Positions 1-9,466 of a DNA stretch of 64,000 nucleotides are shown here, one piece after another; position 1 is the first letter of the stretch, and every line of letters begins with the position of its first letter. Position numbers and translations under genes: made by a program. The notes under the pieces are model-generated. The model saw only the letters and a program-made list of their open reading frames with translations. It was not told the DNA's origin and ran no database searches. Source of the DNA: Lycium barbarum (lineage: Eukaryota > Streptophyta > Magnoliopsida > Solanales > Solanaceae); the NCBI RefSeq assembly GCF_019175385.1, contig NC_083344.1:56482782-56546781 (forward strand), written 5' to 3'.

Positions 1-1391
1 TAAAGTAAAAATTTCACGAACTTCGGAGCCGATGCCACAAAAGGCAAAAGAAGAAAAGTGGCATGGAAGAAAACCCAAGAAGGGTTAAGGATGATGAGTC
101 GACACTACAGATTGGGAAGTTAGTGGTATGGAATAAGAATTCATTTGAGATCTGAGAGATTTAATCTTAGAGGGAATGGAATGAAATGCAAGGAACGTAC
201 ATAGGAGACCGCTCGGTCATAACATCATAAATATGGTTAAAGGTTCGAGGAGCATAGAATACTAAGGTTTGTAATGAATGTGAACAACTTGGTAAGACAA
301 CTTATGTGGTAAGTGTAATAGGGTCAATTAGAAAGAGTTACCGGTTAAGTAAGCTTACTCCACGAGCTTTATTCTGTTTTATAAGAAGTGTTACGAATGA
401 GATCAAGAAATGGTACTCTATAGAGTTGATTATGATTGGGATATAATGAGAACGTAGCAAGAACTACAATATAAAGTAAGTAAAGTACAACGAGGAAACG
501 ACTAAAGAGGTTTTGCAATGGCAGGACTGATAGCAAGCATGATGAAGAGGGAAGTCAACTAAAAAAAAAAAAGAGAAAAAAGAGAAAGAAAAGTGAAATT
601 GGACTAAATTCAGGTATATTATGAAACAAACATGGGAAAGGAGGCATGACAAAATAATAAAGGAACTAAGCCAACGGAAGGTGAAATCGTGGAAGTAGGC
701 GACGACAAGGTCGCAGGAAAAGGATTCAAGGATGTAACTAAAAGGGATGGACATTTAAGGAAATAAAAGATCCGCTTGATGGATAAACCAAAATGACAGA
801 TAAGTACGTCAGACTATGGGAGGACTTATTAATTGAAAATCAGGCAAAGGTTAAAAGTAGAAGGAAAAACCCAAAGAAAATTATTGAAGGGTATCATGTT
901 TGATTGGAGCAAGCGGGTGCTAATTAGACCGCGTGGAACTGGCAACATGAAAGCTCTTATTGGAAACAGAGACGAATGAGGGTTACAGACAAAGGAAAGA
1001 ATGAAAGGATTCAAATTCACTGCATGACTGGAGATCTGGTTATTTCCGACAGACTTCTGAATTCACTCCTAATTTGTTAGCCGAACTAAGGTTCAGAAAC
1101 TATAAGAGTAAACTGAAGGAAATGAAGCATTAAAGGAAAGGTTTGAGATATTTTTGAATACATATACAAGAATTGTCGTTAGATAGCCAAGGCCCAGAAA
1201 TCCAATTGGAGGAAAGAGAAATCAAACGAGATGTTTCGGTGTTAAACTAGTCGAAAGACAAAGTACCGCAAAGATTGATTCGACTGCTACAGAAAGCAAA
1301 TGAGGCTAAAGTAAGAATAAGAATAATTCAACTTTAAGAAAATAAAGGTTTGGGTCATCTAGGAAACATAAGGAAGACACGTGGAGATTGA
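1..1391 (+). mobile_element. Element D, internal region (left part), non-coding
   Basis: Purine-rich sequence with no credible coding frame; only short chance ORFs occur on either strand. It is the internal region of an LTR element whose remaining 3' part resumes at 12371, because element A is inserted between (TSD ATTGA on both sides). Around 270-375 it aligns by eye with the minus strand of the internal region of element C near 48181-48300 (shared blocks include GGTTAAGTA and CTACTCCAC/TTACTCCAC), so C and D look like members of one non-coding retrotransposon family (LARD-like). Its 5' LTR lies outside the window. Confidence 0.7.
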
Positions 1392-1668
1392 TGTTATGTC
1401 CCGTGTTTTCGTATAATTGGAAACCGAGAAAAACAATTACGACTTGTGTGTTATAAGGACATAAGTTTAATTTTTGTGAATATGGCTATGTGGTTGTGAA
1501 ATCTTTAATGCTATGACCTCGGGGAAGGCCGAGGATAAAAATTGGAATTTCAGAAATTAGTTTCGGGAATTACAAATCGGGACTTTTCAAGAAGTGGGCC
1601 CAAGAAATAAAAAGATTACAATTGAAGCCCAAGCAAGAGAAGGGGGCCGGCCAAGCCCATTTTTAAAA

Positions 1669-1707
1669 GGGTCATGTGCTATGCACATGACCCCAAATGG
1701 ATATATA
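1669..1707 (+). promoter_or_regulatory. LTR promoter of A: 11-bp palindrome plus TATA box
   Basis: An inverted repeat with arms GGGTCATGTGC (1669-1679) and GCACATGACCC (1683-1693) around TAT is followed eight bases later by TATATA (1702-1707). Upstream is GGGCCGGCC (about 1645) with several GGCCCA/TGGGCC motifs. The same layout is repeated in the 3' LTR (9744-9782) and in element B (32282-32320). The CATGTG core is a known E-box/NAC-type site; actual binding is inferred. Transcription probably starts about 25-35 bp after the TATA box. Confidence 0.65.
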
Positions 1708-1929
1708 CTAGGGAGCCTTAGCAATTCAAGAACAAAAAATCAAAGAACTCACAAAAAGGGGGTTTCGGCCGAAGTGCAAAGGAAAAGAAAGAAAAAAATT
1801 CCAAGCTTCTTTGTGATCCAAAAATCTTGTTCTTCTCATAGTTGTGAAGTGCTCAAGACCCTCTTCAACGGGGTATAATTAGTTTGGCACAAGAACTACG
1901 TTTGCGACAAGTCGGAAAATCAAGAAAAG

Positions 1930-2761
1930 GTAAGAATTTTGCCCCTCTAATGTTATAGAATTGATATGAATGTGTTAAGGATTGGAAATAGACGAGAATC
2001 CCGTGATTTTGATATAAATAGAAAGCCGTGGGTGTGTGTGTATAGTGTGTATTGGCCGTGAGCCATAGAGAGGAAATTGATGTGAATTGATCTTGGTTAA
2101 GTTGGTATAATGTGTTGTTGTGACCTTTATGTCGTAAAAGATTAATTGATAAATGGAATTGGCGTTGAAAAGTGATTTTGGATATTATCGGAAAGTGTAT
2201 ACCCTTGGTATCATTATGTATATCATTGTATATTTAGGGTGCTAGAGACTTTAGATATGAACTTATAATGATGTTAATGAATTCGGAATGAAACGACGTG
2301 AGTTAGAATGTTCGTCGTGAACTTTTGATTGTTTTGAAGAATTATGGAACATAATGGATTTTGGTGTAATTTCGGGTATGGCTTGTATTGTAGTTAGGTT
2401 GTGATTATATAAGTTTGAATGTGGAAATGAATACAATTATGTAGATGTAGAATTGGAGTTTTGAAAGTTTGAATGGAAGTTGCCAACTTAGATAACAAAG
2501 TGGAATTTTGAAGCTAGAATGGCTTGATTGTTGTTTGTGTTGTTTGTTGATGTGTGGGCTGTTGTTGTTGTTGTATTTTGAGCCGAGCTACGCCTCGGGG
2601 ATGTTAGATTTATAGGGGAAATGCTGCCGAAATTTCGGTAGGCAAATATGGAGTTAAAGGCATTTTTTGAGCCTAAGAATCTCAATTGGTAACTTTGACC
2701 ATTTGCAGATTTTTGAAGAAACGGGGCGGGACTTTTGGAAGGGCTTACGACGTCTGTGAGG
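1930..2761 (+). other. Splice-like signals and a 52-nt exon-like block in the A leader
   Basis: AAAAG|GTAAGA (donor, GT at 1930) is followed by ATTTGCAG|AT (acceptor, G at 2708), a 52-nt block (2709-2760), and GTGAG|GTATGT (donor at 2761). A further acceptor-like TGTTTGCAG ends at 4479, three bases before the gag ATG. Equivalent donor 1, acceptor and donor 2 positions occur in LTRs B, C, E and H with blocks of 49-52 nt, and donor-like signals occur in F and G. Sequence conservation is seen; splicing is inferred. Confidence 0.45.
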
Positions 2762-3720
2762 TATGTAAAGCTTCCCAATTCTTTATTTGGCATATCTTAG
2801 TGTGTTAGTTGAATATGAGACCTTCCGGAGCATTTCTGCTCCTCGAAACCCGATCCACAGGAAAGTTACTATTCATTCAATTCGATTGAAGCCTAAAGGC
2901 TCCCTTTTGGCTAGAATGCCATTATTCGTCCGAAACCTATCGAAATGTGGTCGGGTAACCTAGAAATGATTATGTATGACCTTTGGCATATTACTGCTCG
3001 AAAAAGAATATGTTCGCCACCTCACTTCGACTCGAGGTGGGTCCGCTACCCCAAAATGCCCGATTTGCCCTTCGGGCCATCTTTGAGAATAGAGTTGAAC
3101 GTACCACTTCTGATCTTTGGAACATCCTTCCACGGGGTATGTTTGGACTATTCGATGCACTAATCCAGGTTTTGAACTATATGGACCATTTTGGAATCGT
3201 TTTGCAAAATGAAACCTTATGTCGACTAAGTATTCGACTATTTTGTAATAGGATATGATTTATGAGTTTACTTTGTTTTGAAATACGATTTGCATTTGGT
3301 TGCTCACGACTCCGCTCGTGCCTTATTATGACTTCGTTCACCGGTTCCCGGGCCAGTTTTGATTCGTGCGTTTTATGATAATTCGGCCGTATGCTGTGTT
3401 ACGGTTCCCAAGGCTTCGCCATAGGGCCGGGTTCCGTTTGGAGTTATGCTGTGATATGGCTCGGGATGCGATACGCTCACCGATGATTATGATTATGTTC
3501 GGGGATGTACGGAGATTTGAAACCTTCTGGTGTTATGCTGTGTGTGGTGCCAGCGTCGGAGTGGCGACCACGTTCTTAAGCGTTTGCATGATTTTATTTG
3601 CATAAAATATATGTATATGATTTCGATACAGATTTTGACATACCAGTTTGTACCCCACTTCGACATTTGACTTGCTTTCGGTTTTGAATCCATAATTCTG
3701 TACTCCGTGCTTTACATACT

Positions 3721-3776
3721 CGGTACATATTCCGTACTGACCCCCTTTCTTCGGGGGCTGCGTTTTATGCCCGCAG
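3721..3776 (+). other. Three-hairpin cluster in the 5' LTR of A
   Basis: Three adjacent stem-loops: CGGTAC/GTACTG (3721-3726 with 3734-3739), CCCCC/GGGGG (3741-3745 with 3753-3757, loop TTTCTTC) and CTGCG/CGCAG (3758-3762 with 3772-3776). The copy in the 3' LTR is at 11808-11863. Related clusters occur in all other Tekay-type LTRs of the window, with compensated stem changes in E (CCCTC/GAGGG) and G (CGTCC/GGACG). The role is unknown; 3'-end processing or packaging are possibilities. Confidence 0.6.
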
Positions 3777-4282
3777 GTGCAGATATCGGTGATCCTCCGC
3801 AGTAGGCTTCACTTCTTGCTATTCCGGAGTTCTCCTATTTGATCCGGAGTCCACTTTTGGTACAGACTCTTTTTGCTTTGTATATACTTTGTATATTTGA
3901 CAGTTTGGGTATGGCGGGGCCCTGTCTCGCCTTATGTTATGTTTTGAGTTCGTAGAGGCCTGTAGTCATCTTTGTGGGGCGAGGGTCCTATGTGTTTATG
4001 GTCTGATTTTGCTATCGGGTCTTAAAGCGGTCTGTTTGATATGATGGCCCCACATGGCCCTTTTGTATATATTTGTATTTTGACCGGCGATGTCTATTCC
4101 GCCGCTTTGTTTGAGTTTGATTTGATATGACCGCTTAAGACATATTTTCGATATAAATTATGTTTGATATAACTTCTTGAAAATTTTGAAATAAGTTCGG
4201 ATTCGGAAATGAATATGCGATTTGGTCTGGGTACCCAGGTAGGGTGCCAGTCGCGGCCCACGGGGCTGGGTCGTCACAAAAG

Positions 4283-4294
4283 TGGTATCAGAGC
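4283..4294 (+). other. Primer-binding site of A (initiator tRNA-Met)
   Basis: TGGTATCAGAGC, four bases after the LTR end, is the standard plant complement to the 3' end of initiator tRNA-Met. The same 12-mer is found in B (34915-34926) and on the minus strand in C and J. Confidence 0.95.
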
Positions 4295-4339
4295 GGTTTG
4301 TCCTCGGAATGTCTACAGGCCGTGTCTCGTAGAGTCTTG

Positions 4340-4371
4340 TTTATCGATGTGTTGTGCACCACATCTATAAA
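4340..4371 (+). other. Leader hairpin with GTGCAC kissing-loop candidate (A)
   Basis: Lower stem TTTAT/ATAAA (4340-4344 with 4367-4371), a 2x2 internal loop, upper stem ATGTG/CACAT (4347-4351 with 4360-4364) and an eight-base loop TTGTGCAC containing the self-complementary GTGCAC (4354-4359). It lies 46 nt after the primer-binding site. Homologous hairpins are at 34972-35003 (B), 49276-49307 (C, minus strand) and 23889-23920 (G, where the loop palindrome is GCGCGC). The shape and position match retroviral dimerisation initiation sites; the function is inferred. Confidence 0.6.
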
Positions 4372-4481
4372 CGGGAAGCTACAGGGCATTTAGGATGTCA
4401 CTTTCTTTGGAATCTTAGATCGTGCGATAGAGCTGTGCTATTAGGATGATTTTGACCTGACTCGCCTTTGTGTTTGCAGTG

Positions 4482-7400
4482 ATGCCTCCGAAGAAGGCAA
4501 CGGCGGCCCAGAAGGGCAAGGCAAGGATTGGAGAGACTAGCCAGGCACAGCGAGCTACCCGGGCTCGTGTCTATGATTTGCCTGAGGATGTGCCTCATTC
4601 TGAGGGGTCTGCTACACCCCCACTAGTACAGCCTGGAGCAGGACCTTCAGCAGCTCCAGAGGTCCGTGTACCCGCACCTGAGACTCCAGCTCCTCAGCCA
4701 GGGGCGGAGGATAGGACCCTGAGGGAGGCTGTACAGCTGTTGACTACACTGGTAGCAGGACAGGCTCGCAGGCGCGGGCGGAGGGATGACGATGATGATG
4801 ACAGGCGGGACAGCCTGAGAGTTCGGGAGTTTCTGCTATGTGGCCCTCCAGAGTTCTTCGGGTCTAAGCCCGACGAGGACCCCCACGACTTTATTCGGGG
4901 GATGCGACGCTCACTGGACTTGGTCAGGGCTTCAGAGACCGACTCAGTTGAGCTGGCTTCGCACCGGCTTCGAGATGTGGCTAACCACTGGTACGAGACT
5001 TGGGAGCTGTCTAGAGGAGAGGGTGCCCCTCCAGCCACTTGGGATCAGTTTGTGACAGCATTCACCCGCCACTTTTTGCCCCCAGAGTTACGGCGGGCAC
5101 GGGCTGATCGATTCTTACGTCTGCAGCAGAGGGGTCGGAGTGTTCGCGAGTATAACCTTGGGTTTGATTCTCTGGCCCGATATGCACCGGCCGTGGTAGC
5201 AGATATGTCCGATCGGATGCACAGATATGTTATGGGATTGGACCGGTATTTGATTGATAGTTGTATGGCAGTGTCATGGCAGGCAGACATGGACATTTCC
5301 CGGCTTCAGGCCTATGCGATGGGTATGGAGGACCGTCGCAGATCTGATCCTGCTGGCAGAGATCGAGACAGGAGGCCGCCCAAGAGGGCTAGATCCGTGG
5401 GTTATTCAGGGGATTCTCGAGGCGGACAGCCTCAGCAGCAGCAGCAGTCTGACAGATATTTTCCTCCTTCCGGCCGGGGTACTCAGTCAGGTAGCCGAAG
5501 ATTCGATAGTACAGGACCGTCTGGGGCCGGTCAGAGCTCCAGAGTGGCAGGTTCACAGGTATCCAGGGGTCCCAGTCAGGCCAGACCACCTAGACCCCGT
5601 TGTCCACATTGCGGGAAGTCTCATCCCGGGGTGTGTTACCGAGCGACGAGAGCTTGTTTTTCTTGTGGCGGTCAGGGCTACTTTATGAGAGACTGCCTTT
5701 TGGCTAGTGGTTCGAGTAGTGCGGCGCAGCAGACAGGGTCAGCCGCCGGTTCTTCCTCTGTTCCATCTGTCACACGCCCTGGAGGGCGGAGTATTCCAGC
5801 ACCGGCAGGGCACGGACGGGGTCGCGGCGGTGTTGCAGGTTCTAGCGGTCCCTCGAACCGCATATATGCTTTGGCCAGCCGCCAGGATCAGGAGGCTTCG
5901 CCAAACGTCGTCACAGGTACATTGCTGGTTTTCTCCAGATCTGTATATGCTTTGATTGACCCTGGCTCTACTTTATCATATATTTCCCCGCTCGTTGCTA
6001 GTAAGATTGGGATAGTGTCTGAGCCTATAGAGCCATTTGAGGTAGCTACGCCAGTTGGGGATTTTATTATAGCGAGACAGATTTATAAGGATTGTTCTGT
6101 GACCATTTATGATCGTAGCACTAAGGCTGACTTGATAGAGTTAGACATGCTGGAGTTTGACGTCATTATGGGCATGGACTGGTTGTCTTCCTGTTATGCT
6201 AATGTCGACTGCCAGAAAAAGGTAGTCCGTTTTCAGTTTCCAGGAGAACCAGTCATAGAGTGGTTCGGATCTACAGCATCGCCGAGGGGTAAGTTTATTT
6301 CATACCTCAAGGCTAAGAAGATGATCCAGAAGGGTTATATCTATCATTTGGTTCGTGTGCACGATACTGCCGCGGAGGTACCTACCCTTCAGTCTGTTCC
6401 GGTCGTCAGCGAGTTTCCAGATGTTTTTCCTGACGAGCTTCCTGGCCTTCCGCCTGAGCGGGAGATTGATTTTTCTATTGAGTTGATGCCGGATACGCAG
6501 CCTATATCTATTCCTCCGTACAGGATGGCACCAGCTGAGTTGAAGGAGTTGAAGGAGCAGCTGAAAGATTTGCTGGATAAGGGCTTTATTAGACCCAGCA
6601 CATCACCTTGGGGAGCGCCGGTGCTGTTTGTCAGAAAGAAAGACGGGTCGTTGCGGATGTGTATCGACTACCGGCAGCTGAATAAGGTGACTGTTAAGAA
6701 TAAATATCCCCTCCCCCGGATTGATGACTTGTTTGACCAGCTGCAGGGTGCTAGACACTTTTCAAAGATAGATCTGCGTTCTGGTTATCATCAGGTGCGA
6801 GTACGGGAGTCAGATATCCCGAAGACTGCTTTCAGGACTCGGTACGGGCATTATGAGTTCAGAGTTATGTCTTTCGGGCTGACTAATGCTCCAGCAGTAT
6901 TTATGGATCTGATGAACCGGGTATTTCGGCCTTTCCTGGATATGTTTGTTATTGTGTTTATTGATGATATCCTGATTTACTCGCGATCAGTCGAGGAGCA
7001 TTCAGATCATTTGAGGACGGTACTTGGCATCCTCCGTCAGCAGAAGTTATATGCTAAATTCTCTAAGTGTGAGTTCTGGTTGACTTCTGTGGCATTCTTG
7101 GGCCATATTGTCGGCGCAGATGGTATTCAGGTCGACACGCAGAAGATTGAGGCTGTGCAGAATTGGCCCAGGCCTACCACACCGACAGAGGTGCGTATTT
7201 TTCTTGGATTGGCTGGGTATTACCGCAGGTTCGTGGAGGATTTCTCTTCTATTTCAGCACCACTGACGAGGCTTACCCAGAAAGCAGCAAAATTCCAGTG
7301 GACAGATGCTTGCGAGCGCAGCTTTCAGATGCTGAAGGAGAGATTGATTACAGCACCAGTTTTGGCTCTTCCAGAGGGATCTGACGGGTATGTTGTCTAT

Positions 7401-9350
7401 TGTGATGCCTCTGGTATTGGGATAGGATGTGTATTGCTGCAGCACGGTCGAGTCATAGCCTATGCTTCCCGGCAGCTCAGACCGCACGAGAAAAACTATC
7501 CCACTCATGATCTTGAGTTGGCCGCAGTGATTCATGCTCTGAAGATTTGGCGGCATTATTTATATGGGGTCCATGTTGATATCTATACGGACCATAAGAG
7601 TCTCCAGTATATTTTTAGGCAGAAGGAACTAAATTTGCGGCAGCGGAGATGGCTTGAGTTACTAAAGGATTACGACGTTGATATTTTGTACCATCCGGGG
7701 AAAGCCAATGTGGTAGCTGATGCGCTTAGCCGCAAGTCCGTGGGCAGTCTGGCTGATGTTCCATCTGATAAGAGAGATTTGGTTCGTGATATTCATCAGC
7801 TGGCCAGCCTCGGAGTTCGTTTGGTGGATTCTGGAGATGCTGGGATTTCTGTTCGTCCAGTTGCTGAGTCATCTATTATTCAGGAGGTAAAGCAGCGCCA
7901 GTTTGAGGATCCCCTTTTGATTCAGTACAGAGATGTGGCCCTTAGTAAATCAAAGACTCAGTTCGAGATCTCGCCTGACGGAGTATTATTATATGACGGC
8001 AGATTCTGTGTACCGGACGTTGCGGGCTTACGGCGGCAGATTATGGGCGAGGCCCATAATGCACGATATTCTGTCCATCCTGGTTCCACTAAAATGTATC
8101 GGGACCTCAGGTGTTTGTATTGGTGGGACGGCATGAAGAAAGATATTGCTGAGTTTGTTAGTCAGTGCCCGAACTGCCAGCAAGTTAAGATCGAGCATCA
8201 GAAGCCCGGTGGATTATTACAGGAGATGGAAATTCCAGCCTGGAAATGGGAGATGATTAATATGGATTTTGTTGTTGGATTACCGCGCACTCCACGCAGG
8301 TACGACTCTATCTGGGTTGTTGTGGACAGGCTGACGAAATCAGCCCATTTCCTTCCGGTTCGGACTACTTATTCGGCTGAGGACTATGCCAGATTGTATA
8401 TCAGAGAGATAGTCAGACTTCACGGAGTCCCGATGTCTATTATTACTGACCGAGGTACCCAGTTTACAGCAAATTTCTGGAGGTCATTTCAGGAGGGATT
8501 AGGGACTCAGGTGAGTCTCAGTACAGCTTTCCACCCTCAGTCCGACGGGCAGGCCGAGCGCACTATTCAGACGCTCGAAGATATGTTGCGGGCCTGCGTT
8601 ATTGATTTCAGGGGCAGCTGGGATGATCATTTGCCGCTTATTGAGTTTGCCTATAATAACAGTTATCACTCCAGCATTCAGATGGCTCCGTACGAGGCCC
8701 TTTATGGCAGGAGATGCAGGTCTCCTATTGGCTGGTTTGACGTGGGCGAGACTAAGTTGATTGGGCCAGATGTGATCCAGGAAGCTGTAGATAAGGTAAA
8801 GCTTATTCGAGAACGATTATTGGCTGCTCAGAGTCGACAGAAAGCTTATGCAGATAGACGACGTCGACCGTTAGAGTTCCGGATTGGCGACTGGGTATTC
8901 CGGAAGGTGTCGCCCATGAAGGGTGTCATGAGATTCGGTAAAAAGGGTAAGTTGAGCCCCCGGTACATTGGACCGTATCAGATCGTGCGAAAGATAGGCG
9001 AGGTCGCCTATGAGCTAGACTTACCATCCGACTTGGAGGCCGTACACCCGGTGTTTCATGTGTCTATGTTGCGGAAATGCATTGGTGATCCTGCCAGGAT
9101 ATTCCCAGTAGATGACATTCAGGTGACGGAGCAGTTATCTTATGACGAGCAGCCTATATCTATTCTGGATCGACAGGTGCGGAGACTACGCACTAAAGAG
9201 GTGCCCTCCGTCAAAGTCCTGTGGCGCAACAATAATCGGGAGGAGATGACTTGGGAGGCGGAGGACGAGATGAAGAAGAAATATCCCCACTTGTTCCCGA
9301 CATCCTCAGGTAATCTAATTTTCTTTTTTTCAGTTTGTTGTGTTGAGTGA
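4482..9350 (+). CDS. gag-pol: Gag-Pol polyprotein of element A (chromovirus)
   Basis: One uninterrupted frame of 1622 codons from the ATG in GTGATGCC (this ATG is conserved in B and degenerate G; a GTG four codons earlier is not needed). In order: Gag domain about residues 122-237; zinc-knuckle region 374-405; aspartic protease with DPGS (Asp493); reverse transcriptase with FIDD (Asp828-829); RNase H (Asp975, then LELAAV and TDHKSL); integrase with zinc finger ending CPNC (1229), catalytic Asp1262, Asp1323 and Glu1359 with the 35-residue spacing; then a GPY/F-like segment and chromodomain about 1553-1606. Oddity: the knuckle CFSC...C has Tyr400 (TAC) where B has His (CAC). Other private changes include Leu to Arg in DWVF(R)KV. 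It encodes the virus-like particle proteins and enzymes for cDNA synthesis and integration. Confidence 0.95.
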   Translation: MPPKKATAAQKGKARIGETSQAQRATRARVYDLPEDVPHSEGSATPPLVQPGAGPSAAPEVRVPAPETPAPQPGAEDRTLREAVQLLTTLVAGQARRRGRRDDDDDDRRDSLRVREFLLCGPPEFFGSKPDEDPHDFIRGMRRSLDLVRASETDSVELASHRLRDVANHWYETWELSRGEGAPPATWDQFVTAFTRHFLPPELRRARADRFLRLQQRGRSVREYNLGFDSLARYAPAVVADMSDRMHRYVMGLDRYLIDSCMAVSWQADMDISRLQAYAMGMEDRRRSDPAGRDRDRRPPKRARSVGYSGDSRGGQPQQQQQSDRYFPPSGRGTQSGSRRFDSTGPSGAGQSSRVAGSQVSRGPSQARPPRPRCPHCGKSHPGVCYRATRACFSCGGQGYFMRDCLLASGSSSAAQQTGSAAGSSSVPSVTRPGGRSIPAPAGHGRGRGGVAGSSGPSNRIYALASRQDQEASPNVVTGTLLVFSRSVYALIDPGSTLSYISPLVASKIGIVSEPIEPFEVATPVGDFIIARQIYKDCSVTIYDRSTKADLIELDMLEFDVIMGMDWLSSCYANVDCQKKVVRFQFPGEPVIEWFGSTASPRGKFISYLKAKKMIQKGYIYHLVRVHDTAAEVPTLQSVPVVSEFPDVFPDELPGLPPEREIDFSIELMPDTQPISIPPYRMAPAELKELKEQLKDLLDKGFIRPSTSPWGAPVLFVRKKDGSLRMCIDYRQLNKVTVKNKYPLPRIDDLFDQLQGARHFSKIDLRSGYHQVRVRESDIPKTAFRTRYGHYEFRVMSFGLTNAPAVFMDLMNRVFRPFLDMFVIVFIDDILIYSRSVEEHSDHLRTVLGILRQQKLYAKFSKCEFWLTSVAFLGHIVGADGIQVDTQKIEAVQNWPRPTTPTEVRIFLGLAGYYRRFVEDFSSISAPLTRLTQKAAKFQWTDACERSFQMLKERLITAPVLALPEGSDGYVVYCDASGIGIGCVLLQHGRVIAYASRQLRPHEKNYPTHDLELAAVIHALKIWRHYLYGVHVDIYTDHKSLQYIFRQKELNLRQRRWLELLKDYDVDILYHPGKANVVADALSRKSVGSLADVPSDKRDLVRDIHQLASLGVRLVDSGDAGISVRPVAESSIIQEVKQRQFEDPLLIQYRDVALSKSKTQFEISPDGVLLYDGRFCVPDVAGLRRQIMGEAHNARYSVHPGSTKMYRDLRCLYWWDGMKKDIAEFVSQCPNCQQVKIEHQKPGGLLQEMEIPAWKWEMINMDFVVGLPRTPRRYDSIWVVVDRLTKSAHFLPVRTTYSAEDYARLYIREIVRLHGVPMSIITDRGTQFTANFWRSFQEGLGTQVSLSTAFHPQSDGQAERTIQTLEDMLRACVIDFRGSWDDHLPLIEFAYNNSYHSSIQMAPYEALYGRRCRSPIGWFDVGETKLIGPDVIQEAVDKVKLIRERLLAAQSRQKAYADRRRRPLEFRIGDWVFRKVSPMKGVMRFGKKGKLSPRYIGPYQIVRKIGEVAYELDLPSDLEAVHPVFHVSMLRKCIGDPARIFPVDDIQVTEQLSYDEQPISILDRQVRRLRTKEVPSVKVLWRNNNREEMTWEAEDEMKKKYPHLFPTSSGNLIFFFSVCCVE

Positions 9351-9430
9351 TAAAATAAATTATGTATGTCATTATTAAAAAAAAAAAGGGACACTCCTGC
9401 CTTGATCATAAGACCCTATAAGATTAATTT

Positions 9431-9466
9431 AACATTCGGGGACGAATGTTCTTAAGGGGGGAAGAA
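9431..9466 (+). other. Pre-PPT hairpin and polypurine tract of A
   Basis: An 8-bp stem AACATTCG/CGAATGTT (9431-9438 with 9443-9450) closes a GGGA loop; the polypurine tract AAGGGGGGAAGAA (9454-9466) follows and directly precedes the 3' LTR. The tract primes plus-strand DNA synthesis. The hairpin is conserved upstream of the tract in D, B, F, C, K and J. Confidence 0.8.

Larger units (their letters stand above)
1392..4278 (+). repeat. 5' LTR of element A
   Basis: The 2887-bp LTR begins TGTTATGTCCCG and ends GGGTCGTCACA; the 3' copy ends GGGTCGTGACA, so one base of the end has changed. A TATA box lies about 310 bp in, which makes U3 short and the transcribed leader long. Inside are splice-like signals (1930, 2708, 2761), a palindrome CCGAAATTTCGG (2627-2638) found in other LTRs here, and a three-hairpin cluster (3721-3776). 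Relative to the 3' LTR it lacks 13 bp near 3280-3290, explicable by slippage between repeated TTTTGAAA. Short open frames in it recur in the 3' copy but are not credible genes. Confidence 0.95.

Noticed and set aside
1594..1878. 94-codon frame repeated at 9669-9953, and other frames (72, 91, 79 codons) repeated in the A and B LTRs
   Set aside because: They recur only because LTRs are duplicated; no start context, domain or codon signal, and frames differ in diverged LTRs.
4283..4294. tRNA-Met-like match
   Set aside because: Only the 12-base complement of the tRNA 3' end is present; it is a primer-binding site, not a tRNA gene.
4694..5038. 114-codon antisense frame in gag (also 35326-35670)
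   Set aside because: Shadow of the gag reading frame on the other strand; overlaps conserved Gag coding.
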